From Akkermansiaceae bacterium UBA5688 (GTDB lineage Bacteria > Verrucomicrobiota > Verrucomicrobiia > Verrucomicrobiales > Akkermansiaceae), in contig DIHU01000015.1 in assembly GCA_002420315.1 (NCBI GenBank), positions 1,931-16,546 on the forward strand: a stretch of 14,616 nucleotides of DNA, given 5' to 3'. Below, in pieces: positions 1 through 7,100 of the stretch (the first letter of the stretch is position 1; every line of letters starts with the position of its first letter). Below the pieces are notes generated by a model that worked only from the letters and a program-made list of their open reading frames with translations, was not told where the DNA came from and searched no databases. The translations under genes and the position numbers were made by a program.

Positions 1-227
1 GAATGAGCGGTTTTACTTTCAATAAGTGTTCAGCTTACGTTTCTGAGAAAATAGACGAATTGCTTTTGAATTTTGCGCTTGTCGCCTTTCACATCAGACA
101 GCTAATCTCCCGCAAGAATTTCCTAGAAGTTTGGGGTCATTCAATCGACTGAAATGTTGAACGAGAACAGTTTTTCGATTGATAGGATCTCCAAACCCAT
201 GTAAATGCATTGCAAACACCTTCGAAA

Positions 228-1727
228 ATGAACATCGCAAAATCTACGGCCCTGCTTGCGGGTGCCTTCTCACTGACAGCCACGCTGGCTCAGGCACAGT
301 TTCTTGAGACTCTTGATCTCACCTTCCGGGACACCAAAGTTTTCAAGATGGTCGGACCACGAGATTCTGAGTATCAAGGTGGGGAACTATTTGTGCGGGT
401 GTTCGATGGTGCTGCCGGCATTCTTGGATGTGCGTCTAACTTTAGCCCCTTTTACACCACACCTAATATCCTCTGTCCGAGTGGAACGACTGGTCTGGTC
501 ACCCAGGGCGATTTGGATGGTGATGGCGTTCGTGATGTTGGTGTTTATATTTCTATCAGCCAGCCCGTTCCTGCGCGGAGTATCCAGCCCTTTCTAACTG
601 AGTCGGTTGAATTGTTTTCTGCTCCTCCTTCGGCTCTCCCACGACCACTAGGAGGTTTTAATTGGACTGATAACAGCACTGTCATCTTTTACGATCTCAT
701 CAATGATCCTGTGAACGGAGTAGGGTATGAGTTGACTGATTTTGAGTCGACTCGGACTTATCTCCCTAGCGAGCTTGATCGTCACAGAAAAGAAATCGTT
801 CCCGGAACCTATATTTTTAAGTTCCCAGCACTTGGTTCTAGTGAAGAAAATCCGGCTAATTTTTTCATGAGTGCAACTCACCGTGAAATGGTAGAAGCGG
901 TTCCTGGCCCTGGGGGGCGTAATGTAGATAGTGGAGGAATTGATGTTGGAAATGATTTTCGTGTTACCAATGATGACCGTTGGAATAACGGGGTGATGGA
1001 GCTTGATCCACGCATTGTTTTCAACTTCGAATGGGAGGGTTTCAATGCATCAACCTTCTCTGGTAGTGACCGGCTTTTCTTTTCGGTCCGGGATCGTGAG
1101 ACAAGAAAAATAGTTTTCCCACCTATCCCTATTGCAGACCCTCCTAATCCTGAGCTTCCTCAGTTGATTGGCAGTAGCGATCTTGGGATCCCTACTGGTT
1201 ATGATCTTGGTCCGGATTTCTTTGGTCCAAATCAACAATTCTCAGTGGAGGTTGAATTTGTCCGGAATTCAGGGACAGGTTCAGCGGTGGATCGCTCCAC
1301 TCGGCTTTTCCAGTGGGATATTGATCTCATTGATACATACGCTGGTTTCGTTACCGAGGGTTTTACTCCCGGAACTTCTGAAGAACTGCTTGAACCCGAT
1401 GCTGATTTTGATGGGGATGGATACACCAACTTAGAGGAGTTTGGTCTTCAAACTAGTCCAACCGACCCTGCTTCGGTTCCTAATCCAACCCCAGTACTCA
1501 TCGGAAACGATCAGTGTTACCTGGAAATCGCTAAACGACCAGGAGTGGGCTCCCGTTTAACCTATATTATGCAATATTCCTCGGATCAGGAAAATTGGGT
1601 CACGATCGAGCAAGGTGACCCTAATTGGTTCATTGTCTTTAACAACCAGGATCGAATCAGTGTCCTAAGTCGTGCTGCCTATAATGTAAATCCTTGCTTC
1701 CTTCGTGTTCAGTTCGAGCAGAATTAA
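228..1727 (+). CDS. Exported protein of unknown function with Ca-type D-rich motifs and shared C-terminal tail
   Basis: I do not recognise a named family for the body of this 499-residue protein. It begins with a typical signal peptide (MNIAKSTALLAGAF..., probable cut after AQA near residue 23), so it is exported. I chose the ATG at 228 over an in-frame TTG at 210 because the signal peptide starts there; no Shine-Dalgarno sequence precedes either. Two aspartate-rich calcium-type loops are visible: D95-L-D97-G-D99-G-V-R-D103, and D391-A-D-F-D-G-D-G-Y-T-N ending in E-E-F. The last ~107 residues after the second loop match the C-terminus of the next gene's protein in layout and key residues (Y-x-x-Q-x-S-[ST]-D-x-E-x-W, then F/Y-x-R-V). 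The middle looks rich in beta strands. Four cysteines could form two disulfides. The gene sits 48 bp before the protease with no terminator between, so co-transcription is likely. It could be a partner or substrate of the protease, or an independent surface protein. Confidence 0.85.
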   Translation: MNIAKSTALLAGAFSLTATLAQAQFLETLDLTFRDTKVFKMVGPRDSEYQGGELFVRVFDGAAGILGCASNFSPFYTTPNILCPSGTTGLVTQGDLDGDGVRDVGVYISISQPVPARSIQPFLTESVELFSAPPSALPRPLGGFNWTDNSTVIFYDLINDPVNGVGYELTDFESTRTYLPSELDRHRKEIVPGTYIFKFPALGSSEENPANFFMSATHREMVEAVPGPGGRNVDSGGIDVGNDFRVTNDDRWNNGVMELDPRIVFNFEWEGFNASTFSGSDRLFFSVRDRETRKIVFPPIPIADPPNPELPQLIGSSDLGIPTGYDLGPDFFGPNQQFSVEVEFVRNSGTGSAVDRSTRLFQWDIDLIDTYAGFVTEGFTPGTSEELLEPDADFDGDGYTNLEEFGLQTSPTDPASVPNPTPVLIGNDQCYLEIAKRPGVGSRLTYIMQYSSDQENWVTIEQGDPNWFIVFNNQDRISVLSRAAYNVNPCFLRVQFEQN

Positions 1728-1775
1728 ATCCTGATTGCTCTTAACACATCAACTCAATTTTCACTTCGATTTTCT

Positions 1776-4700
1776 ATGAAAAAGTCATCAATGACCTTCC
1801 TCACACTGATCGCGCTGTCCGGCAGCTCGTTTGGTGATTCCGCGGCCTCTATCATTAGTGGGCAAGCAAGCCCGTCTGGTAGCCACCAATTTTCACAGGG
1901 TGGACTGATTAATAATCTGACCCTTTGCACCTACGAACTCTGCCACCTTGATGAGTCAGGAAGACTGAAAATTTCTCCGGTTGCTGCGGGATCAATCTCT
2001 GCAATAATATCTCAGGCTTCTGAGCCCGGTGGAGAAAAGTATTTGGTTTTCTATCCTAACGGGGAGCAACGTAATCCGAATGCGCGACGAATCCTTCGCA
2101 CTCATTATGTTGTTGAGCTTGTGAATGGCGCAAGCTTACAAGAAGTGAAACAACGTTGTGGTATCCACTCGATGGAGTTGGTTCGGGAAGGTTCTAATCT
2201 AGCGATTTGTGAAGAGGAGTCTGCGGGCAAAGTACTCGCCCAGCTCGCTCGTGTTGCTGCCGATCCAGAGGTAATCTCAGCAGAGCCTGTTTTCTCAAAA
2301 AAGAGGTTCAAGCGGGCGGTCCCTAGTGATCCATTTTACGATGACGTTGATAATCCTCGCGAGGATGGTGCCTATCAATGGAACCTGAATAATATTGGTG
2401 TTAACGGAGGAGTGGCTGGGATTGATATTAAGTTGGAGGGTGCCTTAGATCGCGCGACGGGTCAGGGAGTCACGGTTGGAGTGATCGATGATGGCTTGTC
2501 AATCGACCACGCTGATCTCGCTGCGAATGCAACTGGACCTCACCTCAACTTACTTGAAGGTGACCCTGCCGACCCTACGACTTTTGATGCAGCTCTGACT
2601 CATGGAACGAGCGTTGGCTCTTTGATTGCTGCGGCTTTTAACAATGATGAAGGAATTTCTGGAGTTGCTCCAAATGCAACGCTCTCCGGGATCAGGCTTT
2701 TCGGAGCTGATGGCTTGACAGACGATGTGAGCGAGGCGGCTTCCCTATCCTTCGAAAATGATATCGTTGACGTCTATAATTCAAGTTGGGGGCCAGATGA
2801 CACTAGCCTTGATCTCGAACAGCCGGGGCCTTTGACCTTGGCTGCATTAGCGGATGGAGTTTTGTTTGGACGCTCTAGACCTTCGACACCCGGAAATCCA
2901 AATCCTGTAGGCCTAGGAAACATTTTTGTATGGGCCGCCGGTGATGGTGGAGAGATTGAAGATAACTCTAACTATGATGGCTACGCTAACTCGAAATACA
3001 CGATCGCGGTAGGTTCAATCGATGATGCTGGGGTGCGTGCCCCGTATTCGGAGAATGGGGCTAACCTTGTGGTAGTTGCGCCTTCTGATGGCGGAGCCCA
3101 AAGTTTGCTTGCTGCATCTTACGGTTTGGATGTTGACGAAGATGACAACCCGATCCGAACCACCGAATATATCAGCGATTTTGGTGGGACTTCTGCTTCT
3201 GCTGCTTTGGTTTCCGGGGTGGCGGCAATGATGCTTGAAGAGAACGAAGATCTCACTTGGCGCGATGTTCAGGACATTTTGATTCGCACAGCCTCTAAGG
3301 TTGACAGTGAAAATGCAGAGTGGGTGACAAATGCTGCGGGAATTGATTTCAATCATAGCTACGGATCTGGGCTGGTTGATGCTGCCGCTGCAGTTCAGGA
3401 AGCCTTCAGGGTAAATAGCGCCAACGATTTTCTTGGAGAAGCTGTTCAACACTCACGTTCAGCGTTCTTCTCTTCGACTGACGCTCAGGGAACCGCTGAG
3501 GAGCCAAGTGGTGTGATTCCTGACAATACGGGTCAATCCCTTATTGCGTCATTTGACATGACTCAAGCGAGTGATGGCACTCCCTTCGAAAACCTTCGAG
3601 TCGAGCATGTTGAGTTCAACGCAACGATTATTACTCCAAATCGGGCTGACCTCGAAGTTGTTTTGATTTCGCCAAACGGAACACAGAGCATTCTGTCTGA
3701 GACAAATGCTGACCACGAGGAAGATAGTATCTTCTTTTGGAATTTCATGACTGTTCGTAACTGGGGTGAAGGTTCCGCGGGAACATGGCTTGTCCGCGTG
3801 ACCGATCGTATCTCCGGTAATCAGGCCGTGCTCAATAATGCAACGTTAACGATTAATGGAAGTGCAGATCCTGATGCCCCAGTGAAGCAGGTGCCTCTTT
3901 TGACAAGTGCACGTGTCATTGATGTCGATCAAGGAGGGGTAGTTGATTATAATCTTGAAACGTCAGGTGCAACAGAAACTCAGGTTGGTAATCTGCCCCC
4001 TGGTTTCGTTTATGATGCAAATGATCAGAAAATCTCGGGAACTCCGACTGAGCCGGGTGTCTATACTATCAGTGTCGTTTTGACAGATGCAGAGGGTGTC
4101 CAGGCTGAGTTTCCCATAAACGTGGTGGTTCGTCCAACTTCTGTGGCATTGGGTGATGCGATTGGACTGTCCGGGATTCCCGCGGTCTTTGAAGGCGACT
4201 TGCCTTGGGACTTCGAATTCACTGATACTAACGACGGCGATGTGCCTAAGCCACTCTCGGCGCGAAGTGCAGTCGGCCTTGGTGATAATCAATCTTCAGC
4301 TTTTGGTTTCGACGGTTTGGCTAAAGGAGTGTTGCTTTTTGATTGGAAAACTTCGTCTGAGGAGGGTGCCGATCGGCTCTGGATCAATCTTGGCGGAGAA
4401 GTTCCTCAAGTCTGGGATGCCTTCATTAGTGGAGAAAGAGCATGGGGTCGTTCTGCCATCTTGCTTCCGGAGGAAAGAAACAACGTTCGTTGGATCTATA
4501 GAAAAAATGAAGCTGAAACTGAGGGCGAGGATCGCGGTTTAGTCGATAATGTTGAGCTGATGACTATGGAGAAATTTAAAGAAGAGCTTAAGAGTGCTGG
4601 AAATATCGAAGGTTTTGACTTCGAATTAGATAGCCGGGCTTTGTTCCTGCCAACGACTTTAGACGGAATTAGTCCTCCATCAGAAGGTGGTGCTCCAAGC

Positions 4701-5420
4701 GCTCTCGTCACACCTGCAATCGGTAACGGCCAGACGGCTTCCATGTCAGGATGGGTCACGGGGCCTGGAACATTTGATTTCATCGCCGTCAATCTTGCAG
4801 AGCCTGCTGATGTGCTGGAATTTCTTGTTGATGGAGTTGTCCTCGCTACTGGTCCAGGAGTTGGTTCTGGAGACTCCTTAGTAAGCTTCTTCACTCCGGG
4901 CGCATCTGGTGTGATTCCTCCAGGGCGTCACCGAGTTCAACTTCGTTTCCGTAAGGATTTCAGTGGAGCTGATGCTGCGATCCGCACAAGCACCGGCCTT
5001 CCGTTCGATGGAGCGTTGATTGACGATATTAAGTTTACTCCTGACAACAACTTTGAAGCATTTGTGTCCCAGTATGGTGCCGGATTTGATCCAAACCCTG
5101 ATGCTGATGCTGATGGTGATGGATACTCAAATCATCAAGAATATGCCTTTGGTGGTGATGTCTTAGTTGCTGATATTCCTTCTTACCTCCCTCAGTTGGT
5201 CGTGGATGGTGAACTCAGCTATATCGAATATGGAATTGACCCAAGCCGGCCGGATCTGAATTACACTGCTCAGCAGTCCACCGACCTTGAAAAATGGCAG
5301 CCTGTTGAGCTTTCTAGCCTTCACAGACTTGAAGGTGATTACGAAGTCTACCGGATTCCGGTGATTGCAGCTCAGGGACGTCGTCACCTCTATTACCGGG
5401 TTCTGGCGAGTAATAAGTAA
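1776..5420 (+). CDS. Secreted kexin/furin-like subtilisin-family (S8) protease with P domain and C-terminal module
   Basis: This is a 1214-residue calcium-dependent type serine endopeptidase, predicted to be exported. Order: signal peptide (1 to ~20); pro-region to R180, ending R177-F-K-R180; S8 catalytic domain (~190-560) with D238 (VIDDG), H276 (THGTS) and S473 (GGTSAS); P (Homo B) domain ~575-698; a putative Ig-like domain ~706-787 (LPPGFVYD...ISGTPTEPG); two related beta-sandwich domains (~792-928 and ~942-1088), each ending in a V/I-D-[ND]-[VI] strand; a D1109-A-D-A-D-G-D-G-Y calcium-type loop; and a tail with Q-Q-S-T-D-L-E-K-W and Y-Y-R-V. Segments such as SSWGPDD, IFVWAAGDGGE, DGYANS and LTWRDVQ align closely with furin and Kex2, and the acidic residues of the basic-specific S1 pocket appear kept. 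The oxyanion-hole Asn is replaced by D390. All four cysteines (51, 56, 128, 145) are in the pro-region. No Shine-Dalgarno sequence is visible. The substrate is unknown. Confidence 0.93.
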   Translation: MKKSSMTFLTLIALSGSSFGDSAASIISGQASPSGSHQFSQGGLINNLTLCTYELCHLDESGRLKISPVAAGSISAIISQASEPGGEKYLVFYPNGEQRNPNARRILRTHYVVELVNGASLQEVKQRCGIHSMELVREGSNLAICEEESAGKVLAQLARVAADPEVISAEPVFSKKRFKRAVPSDPFYDDVDNPREDGAYQWNLNNIGVNGGVAGIDIKLEGALDRATGQGVTVGVIDDGLSIDHADLAANATGPHLNLLEGDPADPTTFDAALTHGTSVGSLIAAAFNNDEGISGVAPNATLSGIRLFGADGLTDDVSEAASLSFENDIVDVYNSSWGPDDTSLDLEQPGPLTLAALADGVLFGRSRPSTPGNPNPVGLGNIFVWAAGDGGEIEDNSNYDGYANSKYTIAVGSIDDAGVRAPYSENGANLVVVAPSDGGAQSLLAASYGLDVDEDDNPIRTTEYISDFGGTSASAALVSGVAAMMLEENEDLTWRDVQDILIRTASKVDSENAEWVTNAAGIDFNHSYGSGLVDAAAAVQEAFRVNSANDFLGEAVQHSRSAFFSSTDAQGTAEEPSGVIPDNTGQSLIASFDMTQASDGTPFENLRVEHVEFNATIITPNRADLEVVLISPNGTQSILSETNADHEEDSIFFWNFMTVRNWGEGSAGTWLVRVTDRISGNQAVLNNATLTINGSADPDAPVKQVPLLTSARVIDVDQGGVVDYNLETSGATETQVGNLPPGFVYDANDQKISGTPTEPGVYTISVVLTDAEGVQAEFPINVVVRPTSVALGDAIGLSGIPAVFEGDLPWDFEFTDTNDGDVPKPLSARSAVGLGDNQSSAFGFDGLAKGVLLFDWKTSSEEGADRLWINLGGEVPQVWDAFISGERAWGRSAILLPEERNNVRWIYRKNEAETEGEDRGLVDNVELMTMEKFKEELKSAGNIEGFDFELDSRALFLPTTLDGISPPSEGGAPSALVTPAIGNGQTASMSGWVTGPGTFDFIAVNLAEPADVLEFLVDGVVLATGPGVGSGDSLVSFFTPGASGVIPPGRHRVQLRFRKDFSGADAAIRTSTGLPFDGALIDDIKFTPDNNFEAFVSQYGAGFDPNPDADADGDGYSNHQEYAFGGDVLVADIPSYLPQLVVDGELSYIEYGIDPSRPDLNYTAQQSTDLEKWQPVELSSLHRLEGDYEVYRIPVIAAQGRRHLYYRVLASNK

Positions 5421-5445
5421 TTTTTGATATCCTGAATTCGATCGT

Positions 5446-5473
5446 TTGACTACTTCTTGCTTATTTAAATAAT
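5446..5473 (+). promoter_or_regulatory. Predicted sigma-70-type promoter for the RNase D gene
   Basis: A -35 box TTGACT (5446-5451) is followed after 16 bp by a -10 box AATAAT (5468-5473), each matching the consensus at five of six positions. Initiation would be near 5480, about 34 nt before the ATG at 5514. It lies just upstream of the terminator of the preceding gene, so the new transcript would start at the base of that hairpin. Prediction only. Confidence 0.5.
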
Positions 5474-5476
5474 TTC

Positions 5477-5508
5477 AAAAGAACAGGGATCTTCCCTGTT
5501 CTTTTTTT
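5477..5508 (+). terminator. Intrinsic terminator of the protease locus
   Basis: The arms AGAACAGGGA (5480-5489) and TCCCTGTTCT (5493-5502) pair perfectly around a 3-nt loop. AAA (5477-5479) and TTT (5503-5505) extend the stem to 13 bp. A run of seven T (5502-5508) follows. It lies 57 bases after the protease stop codon and ends 5 bases before the RNase D start codon. Confidence 0.9.
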
Positions 5509-5513
5509 ATTCC

Positions 5514-6569
5514 ATGGCTGCAGATCATTACATAAGCGTCGACGAGCTCATTGGGGCTTTGCCTTCTGGTGATGGTAGAGTCGGCTTGGATTTGGAAGCC
5601 GACAGTCTTTATAGATACGCTGAGCGGATATGTCTCGTTCAGGTCTGCTATGGTAAGGAGGTTAAATTAATCGATCCCCTTGCGGAGGAGTCATTGGATC
5701 CTTTGGTCGATTGGTTGAGCTCCGCTCGTATCTGGATGCATGGAGCAGATTATGATATGACGCTGATGCTTGGAGAATGGAAGATGGTCCCGCCAATGCT
5801 TTATGATACCCAGATTGCTGCTCAACTTCTGGGACATCAGCGATTTGGTTATGCGAGTTTAGTGGAGCAGTATTTCGGGGTGGAACTCTCGAAGAGTTCT
5901 CAAAAGGCTGACTGGGGAAAGAGACCTCTCAGCTCAAAAATGCTCGAATACGCCTGCAATGATGTTCGATATCTTCTTCCGCTGGCACATGAAGTGGAGG
6001 CCAAACTCAAGGAGCTAGGTCGCTATGAGTGGTTTCTAGAATCATGCGAGGCTGCTCAAACCCGTGTTAAGAAGAGGGAAGGCGAGGAGAAAGAAGCTTG
6101 GCGAATTTCTGGTAGCGGTCATCTACAGCCTACGGGGCTGAGGTTTCTGCGTGCAGTTTGGAATTGGAGGGACGGCGAGGCTGCTGCATGGAACCGACCC
6201 AGCTTTATGGTGGCTACTAATAAGCAATTAATTGCATGGGCAACTGATCTGGCTGAGGGGCGTGAGATCAATCTTCCTCCAAAGCTTCGTCCTGACCGTA
6301 GTCAACGATTAGGAGCGGCAATTAAAGTGGCAGAGGGGATTCCTGAATCTGAGTGGCCAGTAAGGCCGAAAAGAGTTCGACAACGTTACGATGAAACTTT
6401 TGAGAAAAGATTGAAGGAGTTAATGGAAAGCCGAAATCAAATCGCCGAGAATCTAGATATCGACCCCTCGGTAATTGCTTCTCGAGGATTACTTGAACAA
6501 ATTATTGCGGGTCGAGTTGATCCTGCTGATATTCTTCTTAAGTGGCAGTTGTCATTACTTGAATTGTAG
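5514..6569 (+). CDS. rnd: Ribonuclease D-like 3'-5' exoribonuclease (DEDDy) with HRDC region
   Basis: This 351-residue cytoplasmic protein matches RNase D (about 375 residues in E. coli), which trims 3' ends of tRNA precursors and other stable RNAs with two metal ions. The DEDDy set is complete: Exo I D26-L-E28, Exo II D81 in HGADYDM, and Exo III Y146-A-C-N-D150. An HRDC-type nucleic-acid-binding region follows (~200-280, with L-R-x-x-W-x-W-R and R-P-S-F). The last ~65 residues (LKELMESRNQIAENL...ASRGLLEQI) resemble a second HRDC repeat. The ATG at 5514 fits the family's N-terminus, although it lies only 5 bases after the T-tract of the upstream terminator and has no Shine-Dalgarno sequence. 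Transcription probably starts at the promoter at 5446-5473. The next gene begins 39 bp later with no terminator between. A WRN-type exonuclease of other function is less likely because of the HRDC region. Confidence 0.92.
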   Translation: MAADHYISVDELIGALPSGDGRVGLDLEADSLYRYAERICLVQVCYGKEVKLIDPLAEESLDPLVDWLSSARIWMHGADYDMTLMLGEWKMVPPMLYDTQIAAQLLGHQRFGYASLVEQYFGVELSKSSQKADWGKRPLSSKMLEYACNDVRYLLPLAHEVEAKLKELGRYEWFLESCEAAQTRVKKREGEEKEAWRISGSGHLQPTGLRFLRAVWNWRDGEAAAWNRPSFMVATNKQLIAWATDLAEGREINLPPKLRPDRSQRLGAAIKVAEGIPESEWPVRPKRVRQRYDETFEKRLKELMESRNQIAENLDIDPSVIASRGLLEQIIAGRVDPADILLKWQLSLLEL

Positions 6570-6608
6570 AGTTGAACTTGCGGCGGATTTCGTGAGATTC
6601 TTAAATCG

Positions 6609-7007
6609 ATGGCCAATGTGAATAATGGCGTGATTCAATTCACCTGCGAGCACTGTGGGGTCTCCCTTACTGTTGATGATTTTCTTGCTGGGGTCTCTGC
6701 TCCGTGCCCTTCTTGTGGTAAATTGACAAAGGCCCCAGAGCAGAGATCTAAAGAAGACTCGCCCGATATTATTTCGAAGCCGAAGTTGCGGCAGCCAGCG
6801 GCCCGGCTGCCAGTGGGTCAGATTGGCGAACAATCCCGTAATTGGGATTCCGGACGCCCGAGGAAGCGACCGCAGCGGGCTGTTGCAGAGACTCAGCGGG
6901 AGCGAGAGGAAGTTTCAATAGTGATTAAATTATTGGTGTTTGGAGTGATGGTTTTGGGGATACTTTTAACTGCCGCCTACTACGTAAATCAGGCTTCCAA
7001 TTCCTGA
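6609..7007 (+). CDS. Small zinc-ribbon protein with C-terminal membrane segment
   Basis: This 132-residue protein has an N-terminal C4 zinc ribbon: C13-x-x-C16 and C33-x-x-C36 separated by 16 residues. A basic, low-complexity middle follows (several R/K/Q-rich patches, ~45-100). A single hydrophobic helix near the C-terminus (~103-124, VIKLLVFGVMVLGILLTAAYY) ends in a short polar tail. The layout suggests a membrane-anchored cytoplasmic zinc-ribbon protein with the ribbon and basic linker inside the cell. Proteins of this general type are common and mostly uncharacterised, so no function is assigned. It follows the RNase D gene by 39 bp and precedes gyrB by 93 bp. A co-transcript with RNase D is likely, and read-through into gyrB is possible because no terminator with a T-tract intervenes. 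No Shine-Dalgarno sequence is seen. Confidence 0.8.
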   Translation: MANVNNGVIQFTCEHCGVSLTVDDFLAGVSAPCPSCGKLTKAPEQRSKEDSPDIISKPKLRQPAARLPVGQIGEQSRNWDSGRPRKRPQRAVAETQREREEVSIVIKLLVFGVMVLGILLTAAYYVNQASNS

Positions 7008-7008
7008 T

Positions 7009-7028
7009 GATTCTTCTCCTGAAGAATC
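7009..7028. repeat. Perfect inverted repeat just after the zinc-ribbon gene
   Basis: GATTCTTC (7009-7016) and GAAGAATC (7021-7028) are exact reverse complements around a 4-nt loop, starting one base after the stop codon. No T-run follows, so it is not a canonical terminator. It could be an mRNA 3'-end or processing structure, or an operator in the gyrB leader. The stem is AT-rich and weak. Confidence 0.4.
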
Positions 7029-7100
7029 TGCGGAAAAAACACTTAAAATTTGCGAAACAACCTTGCCGCAATCTCGTAAATTTCGGAGAATCTGTGTCTA

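Noticed and set aside
210..227. In-frame TTG start six codons before the ATG of the first exported protein
   Set aside because: The signal peptide begins at the ATG at 228; the added residues (MQTPSK) contribute nothing, and no ribosome site favours TTG.
777..794. D-R-H-R-K in the first exported protein as a furin-type cleavage site
   Set aside because: It lacks Arg at P4 relative to a K/R-R pair, so it is not a good R-x-K/R-R site and does not support a simple substrate model.
3015..3452. 145-codon minus-strand frame inside the protease gene
   Set aside because: It is antisense to the catalytic-serine region of the S8 domain, and its composition is typical of a shadow frame.
5100..5126. 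GATGCT/GATGGT near-repeats as a microsatellite
   Set aside because: They simply encode the D-A-D-A-D-G-D-G calcium-type loop.
7009..7028. Inverted repeat considered as a terminator
   Set aside because: No T-run follows on either strand and the stem is AT-rich; it is kept only as an inverted repeat.
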